A DNA stretch of 64,000 bases, from NCBI GenBank assembly GCA_038400315.1, contig CP151667.1, forward strand, positions 1,499,174 to 1,563,173, read 5' to 3'. The translations under genes were made by a program, and so were the position numbers. Source of the DNA: Isosphaeraceae bacterium EP7. Lineage in GTDB: Bacteria; Planctomycetota; Planctomycetia; Isosphaerales; Isosphaeraceae. Each line of letters opens with the position of its first letter. The stretch's first letter is position 1. This document shows, in pieces, positions 8,577 through 17,005 of this stretch. Below the pieces are notes generated by a model. That model was not told the DNA's origin and searched no databases. It worked only from the letters and a program-made list of their open reading frames with translations.

Positions 8577-9682
8577 CCATTCCCCTCTCCGAAATGATCC
8601 GCTGGCTCGGCGAATTCGCCCCGCTCGAACTCGCCGAGCCTTGGGACAACGTCGGCCTCCTGCTCGGCGACCCCGACCAGCCGGTTCGCAAGGTGATGAC
8701 CTGCCTGACCGTCACCGGGGCGACCGCCGCCGAGGCCATCCAGTCGGGCGTCGACCTGATCGTCAGCCATCACCCGATCCTGTTCCGACCGGTGCAGAAA
8801 ATCGTCGGGGGCAATCACGAGACGGCCGAGGTCTGGGCTCTGGCCAGGGCCGGAATCGCGGTCTACAGCCCTCACACCGCGTTCGATAACGCAATCTCGG
8901 GGATCAATGCCGGCCTCGCGCGAAGGCTCGCCCTGGTTGACCTGAAGCCCATGCGGCCGGGCGCACCGCTGCCGCACTCCAAGATCGTCGCCTTCACGCC
9001 CGAGGCCGATCGCGGGCCCGTGCTTGCCGCCGCCTTCGCAGCGGGAGCGGGGCGGATCGGGAATTACGCGGAATGCTCATTCGGGGCGAAGGGGCAGGGG
9101 ACGTTCCACGGCGACGAGAACTCCTCGCCCAAGGTCGGCCAGGCGGGGACGCGGGAGACGGTAGACGAGTGGCGGCTGGAATTCGTCTGCCCTGCCTGTC
9201 GAGTTGAGGCCGTCGTCGGGGCGATCCGCGTGGCCCACTCATATGAGGAGCCGGCCATCGACGTCTTCCCGTTAGCCGGCGGACCGTCCGGTCCGGGCTC
9301 CGGTCGGATCGGCACGCTACCCGACGCGATCTCGCTGGGAGAGCTGGCGGACCGGGTCGCGGGATTGCTGCCCACCCCGGCGGTCCAGATTGTCGGCGAT
9401 CGGGACCGGACGGTGCGGCGGGTGGCGATCTGCTGCGGCGCGGGGGACGATTTCGTGCCCGACGCCGCCGGGCAAGGAGCCGACGTGCTGCTCACCGGCG
9501 AGGCCCGATTCCACCGCTGCCTTGAGGCTGAGGCCCTCGGGCTCGGCCTCGTCCTGCCCGGACATCACGCGACGGAGCGGCCGGGAGTCGAGGACCTGGC
9601 GGTCGCCCTGGAGATGGCCTTCACCAGCCTCGATGTCTGGGCCAGCCGTCGAGAGACGGACCCGGTCCGGTGCCCCTCCTGA
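8573..9682 (+). CDS. Nif3-like dinuclear metal centre hexameric protein
   Basis: A 369-residue Nif3/YqfO-type protein. Metal-binding motifs are intact: SHHP at residues 65-68, HTAFDN at 101-106, and GHHATERPGVEDL near the C-terminus. Between the two halves is a 100-residue insertion, as in YqfO-type rather than short YbgI-type members. These proteins are toroidal hexamers with two metals per subunit; proposed roles include GTP cyclohydrolase I type 2 activity, but this is not settled. ATG 8573 overlaps the pabC stop (ATGA), which fixes the start. The link with pabBC would fit a pterin/folate-related role, though that is inference. A perfect hairpin follows at 9712. Confidence 0.88.
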   Translation: MTIPLSEMIRWLGEFAPLELAEPWDNVGLLLGDPDQPVRKVMTCLTVTGATAAEAIQSGVDLIVSHHPILFRPVQKIVGGNHETAEVWALARAGIAVYSPHTAFDNAISGINAGLARRLALVDLKPMRPGAPLPHSKIVAFTPEADRGPVLAAAFAAGAGRIGNYAECSFGAKGQGTFHGDENSSPKVGQAGTRETVDEWRLEFVCPACRVEAVVGAIRVAHSYEEPAIDVFPLAGGPSGPGSGRIGTLPDAISLGELADRVAGLLPTPAVQIVGDRDRTVRRVAICCGAGDDFVPDAAGQGADVLLTGEARFHRCLEAEALGLGLVLPGHHATERPGVEDLAVALEMAFTSLDVWASRRETDPVRCPS

Positions 9683-9711
9683 TCAACCCTCAGATCGCTT
9701 CGCGCATGAAA

Positions 9712-9735
9712 GAACCCCCGTGGAAGCGGGGGTTC
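9712..9735. terminator. bidirectional hairpin terminator
   Basis: GAACCCCCG at 9712-9720 and CGGGGGTTC at 9727-9735 form a perfect 9-bp stem around a six-base loop. It lies between the convergent Nif3-like gene and the acidic-tailed gene and can serve both. No U tract follows. Confidence 0.7.
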
Positions 9736-9761
9736 GAGTGGCGCGGTCGGGGGGGACGCGG

Positions 9762-10178
9762 TCAGGCTTCGACGTCGGCGTCGACCTTGGCGTCGTCTTC
9801 AGTCTCGACGTCGGCATCAAGATCCGCGTCGGGATCGAGCAGGGACTCGAGTTCGGATTCGAGGTCGGTTTCCGGCTTGTCGGTCTCGGTCTCGGTCTCG
9901 GCGGCCGCCTCGGCCGCGCCCGCCTTGCCGCCGCGGGTGCTGGGCACTGCGAGGAAGGTCTGGTGCTCCCACTGGCCGGCCCAGGCCAGGCCCGCCCAGC
10001 GCTGGAGGGAAATCGTGCGGACCGTGGGCCGGTCCTCGTCGCGGATCACTTCACCCCATGCGTTCGTGTAGGCGGCGCGGACCTGGGCCGAGCTGCCGCC
10101 GACGCAGAGCAGGCGTTCGCCATTGGGGGTGAGGCAGGCCACAGCTCGCCAATCCTGGACGCCCGAAGATTCGCTCAT
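9762..10178 (-). CDS. hypothetical protein with acidic C-terminal tail
   Basis: A 138-residue protein with no family that I recognise. Residues 1-85 look globular, with several Trp (DWRAVAC, RWAGLAWAGQWEHQTF) and a CVGGSSAQVRAAYTNAWGEV segment. Residues from about 86 on are a low-complexity tail dominated by Asp and Glu (repeated ET, DLESELE and DADVD patterns). Such tails are usually disordered and may bind basic partners or metal ions. The coding sequence of the tail has GTCGGCGTC-like repeats (plus-strand sense). ATG 10178 is the best start. Codon use matches the neighbours, so this looks like a real gene of unknown role. Confidence 0.6.
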   Translation of the reverse strand: MSESSGVQDWRAVACLTPNGERLLCVGGSSAQVRAAYTNAWGEVIRDEDRPTVRTISLQRWAGLAWAGQWEHQTFLAVPSTRGGKAGAAEAAAETETETDKPETDLESELESLLDPDADLDADVETEDDAKVDADVEA

Positions 10179-10674
10179 GCTCGTCGATTCCCAATCCCGG
10201 CCCGGATGGGCGCGGGGTCAATCCAATATGGGCCGCCCGGGGCCGACTCGGGTCGCCTCGGACGGACAAAGGTGAACGCCAATAACCCGCGCCCCGATCG
10301 GGGGATCGGTGGCGGTGGGACGACCGAGCCGAGAAGGTGCGAACCCCCGTCGGACCCGACCTCATCGCCGACGCCAACCGATTGCTCCGTGGCACCATCG
10401 GGGATGCCCGAAGGCAAACCCATGACCACGAATTGCAATCCGAGCGACGTGGCGTCCTCGCGACACCGGCCGTCGATTTCCTACGACGAAGCTGGTGCCT
10501 CATGCCCACTCAAATTGTAGTGCGGCACTCCATCATAGGCGAACGAAAATTCCAAAAATCGTTGAAAGTCGTTTCCTTAATGAGAGATCGGTCCGAAGAT
10601 CCTCGCTCAGACGGCGAAGAAATCGGGGTCAATTCTTGTCCCGTCTCAGATCAATTAGACTGAACTTCCGTATT
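10179..10674. other. intergenic region, partly AT-rich
   Basis: This 496-base stretch separates the start of the acidic-tailed gene from the end of the MDR gene, both on the minus strand. The part at 10505-10680 is clearly poorer in GC than the neighbours and probably holds the 3' region of the MDR gene and nothing coding. A 108-codon plus-strand frame (10337-10663) has no codon bias or recognisable motif, so I do not annotate it. Confidence 0.5.
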
Positions 10675-11670
10675 TCAGGCACGATGGCCGATCGTCAGCA
10701 GGACTTTCCCCTTCTTGCCGACCACCTCCGAGGCGCGGACGGCCTCGGCGATCCGATCGAGCGGGAATGACTCGCCGGGTTCGGATTCGAGCACGCCCTC
10801 GCGGATCAGGCCGCCGATCTCGCGAAACATTTTGATGTTCTTCAGGATCGATCGGCCAAGCATGAAGTGGCCGAGGTAGAACCCCTCGATGCGCTTGCCG
10901 GCGATCAGCGAGCGGGTCCGCAAGGTCAGGGGCTCGTACGAGAGTGTGCCGTAGACCAGCATCCGGCCGTCGAGGGCGAGCGAGTCGTAAATCGCCGAGC
11001 CGGTGCTTCCGCCCACGGGGTCGATCGCGTATTTGACCCCATCGACCCCGACGATCTTGCGAACCTGGTCCTCGATCGGCCCGTCCGACGACGAGATGAC
11101 CGCGTCGGCGCCGAGCGCCTTAAGTTCGTCGATCGCCTCATGGCGGCGGACGACGTTCAGGGTCTTGAAGCCGTCGTGCTTGCCCAGCTTGATGATCATC
11201 TTGCCCAGGGTCGAGCCCGCGGCGCTCTGGAGCAGCCAGGCTCCCTTGGGCACCTGCAAGACCTTGCGCACCATCGCCAGCGCGGTGGCCGGGTTGATGA
11301 AGAACGAGGCCACCTGCTCGTCGGGCAGGTCCTTGGGGACGGGCACGACGCGGTTGGCCTTCACCACAACGTACTCGGCCCAGTTGCCCCCGGCCTGGTT
11401 CAGCACCGCAACCCGGCGCCCTTTCATGAACGAGCCCAGGAGGCCGGGGCCGGCCGATTCGACGACGCCCACCCCTTCGTAGCCCGGCGTGGCGGGCAAC
11501 GTGAGGTTGACCATGTATTTGCCGCGGATCGTCATGATGTCCGACGGATTGATCGGGCTGGCGATCATCCGGACGAGGACCTGGCCCGGGCCCGGCACGG
11601 GCGTCGGCACCTCGGCGTAGCGCAGGACTTCGGAGGGCTCGCCATACTGGTCGAAGACCGCGGCATTCAT
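10675..11670 (-). CDS. zinc-independent MDR oxidoreductase, enoyl reductase-like
   Basis: A 331-residue medium-chain dehydrogenase/reductase. It has the GroES-like N-terminal half (MNAAVFDQYGEPSEVLRYAEV, PGPGQVLVRMIASPINPSD, PGYEGVGVVESAG) and a Rossmann half with WLLQSAAGSTLGKMIIKLGK. The zinc ligands of alcohol dehydrogenases are absent, as in quinone oxidoreductases and the ETR/MECR 2-enoyl-thioester reductases; NPSDIMTIRGKY and FFINPATALAMV are closest to the latter group. Likely reaction: NADPH-dependent reduction of an enoyl thioester or quinone; the substrate is unknown. ATG 11670 marks the usual domain start. It is divergent from the sulfurtransferase gene, with 137 bases between them. 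Confidence 0.82.
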   Translation of the reverse strand: MNAAVFDQYGEPSEVLRYAEVPTPVPGPGQVLVRMIASPINPSDIMTIRGKYMVNLTLPATPGYEGVGVVESAGPGLLGSFMKGRRVAVLNQAGGNWAEYVVVKANRVVPVPKDLPDEQVASFFINPATALAMVRKVLQVPKGAWLLQSAAGSTLGKMIIKLGKHDGFKTLNVVRRHEAIDELKALGADAVISSSDGPIEDQVRKIVGVDGVKYAIDPVGGSTGSAIYDSLALDGRMLVYGTLSYEPLTLRTRSLIAGKRIEGFYLGHFMLGRSILKNIKMFREIGGLIREGVLESEPGESFPLDRIAEAVRASEVVGKKGKVLLTIGHRA

Positions 11671-11807
11671 GCGGGATCTCGCGGCGGGTTCGGATGGGGC
11701 GCCCGGCGATCCATTCGCCGGCGCAATCTCTCGCAATGGCGGGTCGAACCCGCCTGGTCTCCGGTATCCTAAACTGAGACCCCTCTCCCAGACCAGGATC
11801 TCCACCC

Positions 11808-12677
11808 ATGGCCTTCGATTCCTTGGTGTCGCCCGACTGGCTTGAAGACCACCTCGACGACCCGGCCGTCCGGGTCGTCGACATGCGTGGTTATGTCTCG
11901 ACCCGTCCCATCGCCCCGGGCGTTGAGGAGGCCACCTATCGCGGGGCGCGCGACGAATATCTCGCTGGACACATCCCGGGGGCCGTCTACATCGACTGGA
12001 CGGTCGACATCATCGACCCCGATGACCCCGTCCCCGCCCAGATCGCGCCGCCAGCCAGGTTTGCCGAGGCGATGTCGGTCCGAGGGATTGGCCCGGGGAC
12101 CCGGGTCGTCGCCGTCGACCACATGGGCGGTCAGTTCGCCACCCGGCTCTGGTGGGCCCTACGCTATTACGGCCACGAGAATGTCGGCGTGCTCGACGGC
12201 GGCTGGAACCGCTGGATGGATGAGGAGCGGCCCACCGCCGAGGGGCCCGTCGAGGTTCCCCTTGCCGAATTCGTCCCTCGCGTCCAGCCCGCCTGGCGAA
12301 CCACGGCCGAGCAGCTTGCCACCGAGCTTGGAAGCAAGCGGATCCAGATCCTCGACGCAAGGGATGCCGCCCAGTATACGGGGGCCAAACGCAGAGGGCT
12401 GCGCGGCGGGCACATCCCGGGCGCCATCAACGTCCCGCGCGAGGTCGCCTTCGCGCCGCAGGGGGGCTTCGCCACCGTGAACCAAGTTGATGCAAAGCTC
12501 AGGGCGCTGGGGGTCCGGGACGATACGCCGATCGTGGCCTATTGCAACGGCGGGGTCGCCGCGACCGTCATCCTCTTCCAGCTCGACCGATCCGGGCACA
12601 CCTTACTGTCGAATTACGATGGGTCGTGGAACGAGTGGGGCGAGCGCACCGACTTGCCCGTGTCGACAGGATCGTAG
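11808..12677 (+). CDS. two-domain sulfurtransferase (rhodanese)
   Basis: A 289-residue protein with tandem rhodanese domains. The first (about residues 5-140) holds VRVVDMRG, AGHIPGAVYIDW and GVLDGGWNRW, but its loop reads DHMGGQFATR, with no Cys, as expected for the inactive N-terminal domain of thiosulfate/3-mercaptopyruvate sulfurtransferases. The second has ILDARDAAQY, GGHIPGAINVP and the active-site loop YCNGGVAAT with Cys246. It would transfer sulfur from thiosulfate or 3-mercaptopyruvate to cyanide or thiol acceptors; the loop is not diagnostic between these. ATG 11808 has AGGA nine bases upstream. An imperfect GC-rich hairpin follows at 12745-12761. Confidence 0.9.
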   Translation: MAFDSLVSPDWLEDHLDDPAVRVVDMRGYVSTRPIAPGVEEATYRGARDEYLAGHIPGAVYIDWTVDIIDPDDPVPAQIAPPARFAEAMSVRGIGPGTRVVAVDHMGGQFATRLWWALRYYGHENVGVLDGGWNRWMDEERPTAEGPVEVPLAEFVPRVQPAWRTTAEQLATELGSKRIQILDARDAAQYTGAKRRGLRGGHIPGAINVPREVAFAPQGGFATVNQVDAKLRALGVRDDTPIVAYCNGGVAATVILFQLDRSGHTLLSNYDGSWNEWGERTDLPVSTGS

Positions 12678-12867
12678 CGAGATTGGCCACGATCCAATCG
12701 AGGCCTGAACTTCGGGGATTTCGACGGGACTGACGACTTGTCGGGGCCTTCCCGGGAGGCCATAGTGCGTCTTCCGAGCGCACCCTTCCACGCCCCGTTC
12801 AACGGCGGCGAGTCAGGGTGTAGGACTCCAAAATCCAAGACCCCGATGGTCCCCGGGAACCCGCTCG

Positions 12868-13491
12868 ATGACCGATCAAGACCCGAAATCCAGGAGCGGC
12901 TCGAGCCGGCGCGATTTCTTGCGCGGCTCCAGCCTGGCGGCCGCCACGGCCGTCCTGACCGGACCGGCGCAGGTCGCGCTCGACGAGGCGACCGGGGCCG
13001 AGCCCGAGGTCAAAGTCCTCACCGGCGAGGTCTCGCTGACCCTGAAGGTCAACGGCGAGGAGAAGACATGCAAGGTCGAGCCGCGTAGCACGCTGCTCGA
13101 CACCTTGCGCCATCGCCTGGACATCACCGGCCCCAAGCGCGTCTGCGACCGGGCGAGCTGCGGCGCCTGCACGGCGATCGTCGACGGAGTCCCCGTCTAC
13201 TCGTGTACCACGCTCGCCGTGACGTGCACGGGCAAGACGATCGAGACCCTGGAGAGCTTCGGCACCGACGCCAACAGCGTGCCTCATGCCTTCCACCAGG
13301 CCGACGGCCTGATGTGCGGCTATTGCACCCCTGGCTTCGTCACCGCCTGCAAGGCCTTCCTCGACAAGAACCCCAATCCGACCCTCGACGAGGTGAAGAA
13401 GGGGCTCGACGGCAATATTTGCCGGTGCGGGACGTACATGGGCGTGCTCGAGGCGGCCCTCGCCGCGGCCAAAGCGATGAAGGGAGCCTGA
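12868..13491 (+). CDS. 2Fe-2S subunit of molybdenum hydroxylase (Tat-exported)
   Basis: A 207-residue small subunit of the xanthine oxidase family, similar to PaoA/YagT. The N-terminus is a Tat signal: SRRDFLRGSSLAAATAVL. The plant-ferredoxin-like cluster site CDRASCGACTAIVDG plus a later YSC follows, then the second 2Fe-2S domain with CGYCTPGF and NICRCGTYMGV. It passes electrons between the molybdopterin and FAD subunits. It is the first gene of a four-gene operon; the next start is two bases after its stop. ATG 12868 directly precedes the Tat motif. Substrate of the complex is unknown; aldehydes or N-heterocycles are typical. Confidence 0.93.
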   Translation: MTDQDPKSRSGSSRRDFLRGSSLAAATAVLTGPAQVALDEATGAEPEVKVLTGEVSLTLKVNGEEKTCKVEPRSTLLDTLRHRLDITGPKRVCDRASCGACTAIVDGVPVYSCTTLAVTCTGKTIETLESFGTDANSVPHAFHQADGLMCGYCTPGFVTACKAFLDKNPNPTLDEVKKGLDGNICRCGTYMGVLEAALAAAKAMKGA

Positions 13492-13493
13492 CC

Positions 13494-15617
13494 ATGCCCT
13501 GGCCCGAGAACCCCAAGCTCATCGGCACCCGGATCCCCCGTCTCGACGGGATGATCAAGGCCACAGGCAAGGCCAAGTACCCCTCCGACGAACATCCCGA
13601 GGGGATGCTTTTCGGCGTGATGCTGTACAGCCCCGTGCCGCACGCCAAGATCAAAACGCTCGACCTGAAGCCCGCCGAGGCCATGCCCGGCGTGAAGGCG
13701 GTCATCGGCATCGTCAAGGAAGGCGGCCTGGTCCGCTATCACGGCGATGACATCGCCGCCGTGGCCGCCGAGACCGAGGAGCAGGCCCGCGACGCGGTGC
13801 GTGCCATCAAGGTCGAGTACGAGATCCTGCCGCACGTCGCCACCGAGCCGCAGGCGATGGCCGACGGGGCACCGGAAGTCGTGCGCGGCGGCAACGTGAA
13901 GAAGGGCCGCGCCACTTCGGTCGGCGATGCCGACGCGGGCCTGGCCAAGGCCGACGCGGTCGTCGAGATGACCCTCAACGTGCCGGTCATCACCCACGTC
14001 TGCCTGGAAACCCACGGCCTGACGGCGCGCTGGGACAGTAAGGAAAAGATCACCGCCTGGGCCAGCACCCAGGCCGTCGGCGCGACGGCCGCGGAGCTTG
14101 CAGGCCGGTTCAACATCCCGGTCGGCGACGTGACCGTGCTGACCGAGGTGATGGGCGGAGGCTTCGGCTCCAAGTTCGGCGCCGACGTCTGGGGCATCGC
14201 CGCCGCGGAGCTGGCCCAGAAGGCCGGCAAGCCGGTGAAGATGTTCCTCGACCGCGTCCAGGAACACCTTGCCGGCGGCAACAGGCCCAGCGCCACCGCC
14301 AAGGTCAAGATGGGCGCGACGAAGGACGGCAAGATCAGCGGCATGATCGCCGAGACCTACGGCACCGGCGGGATCTCCCGCGGGGCCCAGTTCCCGCTGC
14401 CTTATGTCTATGCCGTTGCCGACAACAAGCGGACCCACTCCGACGTCTTCCTGAACGGCGGCAACGCCCGCGCCATGCGTGCCCCCGGGCATCCGCAGGG
14501 CTGCCTGATCATGGAGTCGGTGGTCGACGAGCTGGCCGACAAGCTCGGCATGGACCCGATGGAGTTCCGGCTCAAGAACCTGGCGCCCAATGACTTCCGC
14601 ACGGGCATCTACGAGGCCCAGGTCGCCATCGGCGCCGAGGAGATCGGCTGGAAGAACCGCAAGGCCCGCGGTCAGAGCAGCAAGGGGCCGATCAAGACCG
14701 GCTACGGCATGGCCCTGCACCAGTGGGGCGGCGGCGCCGCCCCCGACAAGCAGGTCACCTGCATCATCAACCCCGACGGCTCCGTCGAGGTCCGCAGCGC
14801 CACGCAGGACATCGGCACCGGTGCCCGGACGATCCTGGCCATCATCGCCGCCGAGCTGCTGGGCCTGAAGGTCACGGACATCAAGAGCAACATCGGCAAC
14901 TCGACCTTCCCCCCGGGGCAGGCCTCGGGCGGCTCGACGACCACCCCGTCGATGAGCCCGCCGTGCTTCGCTGCCGTCAGCGCGGCGCGCGACGCCCTGT
15001 TCAAGAAGATCGCCCCAGGCCTGAACGCCGAGCCGGGCGACCTGTCGCTGGCCGACGGCAAGGTCCTGGTCAAGGGCGAGGCCAAGCTCGACTGGAAGGA
15101 CGCCTGCCGTAAGCTCGGCATGATGCCCATCAACGAGCTGGGCAAGTTCGAGGAAGGCCTCTCCAGCGTCGGCGTCGCCGGCTGCCAGTTCGCCGAGGTG
15201 TCGGTCGACATCGAGACCGGCGTCGTCACGCTCAAGAAGATCGTGGCCGTGCAGGACTCGGGCCTGATCATCGATAAGCTGACCTGGGAGAGCCAGGTCT
15301 ACGGCGGCGTCATCGGCGGCCTGAACTACGGCCGGTTCGAGGAGCGGGTCATGGACCCGACCACCGGCGTGATGCTCAACGCCGACATGGAACTGTATAA
15401 GCTCGCCGGCGCCAGCGACATGCCCGTCATCGTCGTCAAGGCGTACGAGACGCCCGAGATGAAGGCCCGCGGAGTCATCGGCATCGGCGAGCCGCCGACC
15501 ATCGGCACCGCCGCAGCCATCGGCAACGCGGTGGCCAACGCCATCGGCGTGCGCGTGGCCAACTGGCCCATGACCCCCATCAACGTGTTGAACGCCCTGG
15601 CGTCGGCCAAGAGCTAA
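13494..15617 (+). CDS. molybdopterin-binding subunit of xanthine dehydrogenase family enzyme
   Basis: A 707-residue catalytic subunit similar to PaoC/YagR. It starts with GTRIPRLDGMIKATGKAKYPSD, the aldehyde oxidase a/b hammerhead domain, then carries the cofactor motifs GGGFGSKFG, RAPGHPQG and, near the end, GIGEPPTIGTAAAIGNA. The active-site Glu is residue 666 (codon 15489-15491). No signal peptide is seen, so export would need co-translocation with the Tat-tagged small subunit. An open frame continues upstream, but ATG 13494, two bases after the previous stop, is the right start because homology begins there. The Gln or other substrate-specific residue is not resolved. Confidence 0.92.
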   Translation: MPWPENPKLIGTRIPRLDGMIKATGKAKYPSDEHPEGMLFGVMLYSPVPHAKIKTLDLKPAEAMPGVKAVIGIVKEGGLVRYHGDDIAAVAAETEEQARDAVRAIKVEYEILPHVATEPQAMADGAPEVVRGGNVKKGRATSVGDADAGLAKADAVVEMTLNVPVITHVCLETHGLTARWDSKEKITAWASTQAVGATAAELAGRFNIPVGDVTVLTEVMGGGFGSKFGADVWGIAAAELAQKAGKPVKMFLDRVQEHLAGGNRPSATAKVKMGATKDGKISGMIAETYGTGGISRGAQFPLPYVYAVADNKRTHSDVFLNGGNARAMRAPGHPQGCLIMESVVDELADKLGMDPMEFRLKNLAPNDFRTGIYEAQVAIGAEEIGWKNRKARGQSSKGPIKTGYGMALHQWGGGAAPDKQVTCIINPDGSVEVRSATQDIGTGARTILAIIAAELLGLKVTDIKSNIGNSTFPPGQASGGSTTTPSMSPPCFAAVSAARDALFKKIAPGLNAEPGDLSLADGKVLVKGEAKLDWKDACRKLGMMPINELGKFEEGLSSVGVAGCQFAEVSVDIETGVVTLKKIVAVQDSGLIIDKLTWESQVYGGVIGGLNYGRFEERVMDPTTGVMLNADMELYKLAGASDMPVIVVKAYETPEMKARGVIGIGEPPTIGTAAAIGNAVANAIGVRVANWPMTPINVLNALASAKS

Positions 15618-15638
15618 CAAAGGGAGGCGACCGATCTC

Positions 15639-16631
15639 ATGAAAGCCTTCGATTTCGCCAGCCCTTCCAGCCTTTCCGAAGCCCTGGGCGCCCTGGCCGA
15701 CTCCGACGATTCCGCGGCACTGGCCGGCGGGACCGACCTGATCAACCGGATGAAGGACTACGTCACCAGCCCCAAGCGGGTGGTCTACCTGAAGGACGTC
15801 AAGGGCCTCGCCGGTATCACCGGCGACCCCAAGGCGTCGGGCACGACCGTCGGTTCCGGCACCCTGCTGGCGTCGATCGTCGAGCACAAGGGGATCAAGG
15901 AGGCGTATCCCGCCCTCTGGCAGGCGGCCTACGAGGTGGGCACGCCGCAACTGCGGAACATGGCCACCGTCGGCGGCAACCTCCTCCAACGCCCCCGCTG
16001 CTGGTACTACCGCAGCGGCTTCGGCCTGCTGGGCACCAAGGACGGCAAGAGCCTGGTCCGCGCCGGCGACAACCGCTACCACTCGATCTTCATGACCGAG
16101 GGTGACGCCCTGTTCGCCAGCCCGTCGAGCCTGGCCGTCCCGCTCGTCGCGCTAGGAGCCACCGCGACCCTGGCCGGCCCCAAGGGGGAACGCACCGTCC
16201 CCGTGGCCGAGCTCTATCGCATCCCCAAGACGGCCGAGGAGGGCGAGCTTGCCATCCAGCCGGGTGAGATCCTGACGAAGGTCATGATCCCGCCGGCCAA
16301 GGGCAAGAACGCCTCCTACGAGATCCGCGAGAAGAACGCCTACGACTGGCCGCTGGTCATGGCCTCGGTCAACCTGACCCTGGACGGCGAGACGGTTTCC
16401 AAGGCGTCCGTCATCCTCTACGGAGTCGCCCCGATCCCCTACAAGTCGGAGGCCGCCGAGAAGGCGATCACCGGCAAGAAGGTGGACGAGGAGACCGCCG
16501 CCGCGGCGGGCGCCGCCTCGGTCGAGGGGGCCAAGCCGCTGTCAACCAACGGCTACAAGGTGGCCCTGACGAAGACCGCCGTGAAGCGTGCGCTGCTGGC
16601 CGCCGTGGGCAACCGCTACTGGGAGGCCTGA
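15639..16631 (+). CDS. FAD-binding subunit of molybdenum hydroxylase
   Basis: A 330-residue subunit similar to PaoB/YagS. The FAD-binding motifs AGGTDLINRMKD and NMATVGGNLLQRPRCWYYR are present, followed by the CO dehydrogenase flavoprotein C-terminal domain (EIREKNAYDWPLVMASVNL). In PaoB a loop after TVGGNL binds a 4Fe-4S cluster through four Cys. Here only Cys121 remains and the loop reads GLLGTKDGKSLVRAGDNRYH, so the cluster is probably lost. GGGAGG lies ten bases before ATG 15639. It is the third gene of the operon and closes the electron path to an unknown acceptor. Confidence 0.9.
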   Translation: MKAFDFASPSSLSEALGALADSDDSAALAGGTDLINRMKDYVTSPKRVVYLKDVKGLAGITGDPKASGTTVGSGTLLASIVEHKGIKEAYPALWQAAYEVGTPQLRNMATVGGNLLQRPRCWYYRSGFGLLGTKDGKSLVRAGDNRYHSIFMTEGDALFASPSSLAVPLVALGATATLAGPKGERTVPVAELYRIPKTAEEGELAIQPGEILTKVMIPPAKGKNASYEIREKNAYDWPLVMASVNLTLDGETVSKASVILYGVAPIPYKSEAAEKAITGKKVDEETAAAAGAASVEGAKPLSTNGYKVALTKTAVKRALLAAVGNRYWEA

Positions 16632-16636
16632 CCGCC

Positions 16637-16873
16637 ATGTCCGAGGCCGAAGACGACCCGCTGCCGATCGTCGACCTCAGCATCCCCCTCTGCCGCAACC
16701 TGCGGAACAAGGGGATGTACGTCTACACCGACGGCGGGGGGGGCGAGCACGGAGACTACGACAACAGCATCTACTGGTGCCTGCAAACCATGAAGTCGTT
16801 CGGCCCCGACGACGAACTCGTCGACGCCCACGAATGCAGGGCCCCCGATCGGCCCTGCTACCTGCCGCTCTGA
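16637..16873 (+). CDS. small Cys-containing protein ending the molybdenum hydroxylase operon
   Basis: A 78-residue soluble protein starting five bases after the stop of the FAD subunit gene, so it is very likely co-transcribed. It contains four Cys (19, 48, 67 and 74), a GMYVYTDGGGGEHGDYDNS segment and an IYWCLQT helix, and ends CRAPDRPCYLPL. I recognise no named family. The position suggests a role with the enzyme, for example cofactor insertion, cluster delivery or electron transfer, but that is inference from context only. A strong hairpin terminator follows 20 bases downstream. Confidence 0.72.
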   Translation: MSEAEDDPLPIVDLSIPLCRNLRNKGMYVYTDGGGGEHGDYDNSIYWCLQTMKSFGPDDELVDAHECRAPDRPCYLPL

Positions 16874-16892
16874 TCGAGATCGAGCGAAACAG

Positions 16893-16933
16893 ACGGGCCC
16901 GCGGACTGGCTTCAGAGCCGGCCGCGGGCCCGT
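16893..16933. terminator. strong hairpin terminator
   Basis: ACGGGCCCGCGG at 16893-16904 pairs perfectly with CCGCGGGCCCGT at 16922-16933 (12 bp), and the loop holds a second GGCT/AGCC stem. A short T stretch follows on the plus strand and GAAAC precedes it, so it can end the molybdenum hydroxylase operon and also the convergent permease gene. Confidence 0.85.
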
Positions 16934-17005
16934 TTGCGTAGAATCCACGTCGATCGACTGAGATCCGTTCGACCGAGCTTGCCGACCTCATCGGCGGAGT
17001 CTGAC

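Noticed and set aside
10337-10663. 108-codon plus-strand frame in the gap before the MDR gene
   Set aside because: Mixed codon use, no ribosome site and no recognisable domain; part of it lies in an AT-rich non-coding patch.
13320-16082. Long open frame (920 codons) on the minus strand opposite the molybdenum hydroxylase genes
   Set aside because: The plus-strand genes have complete cofactor motifs; the antisense translation is Gly/Asp/Arg/His-rich without motifs, a normal effect of high GC at third positions.
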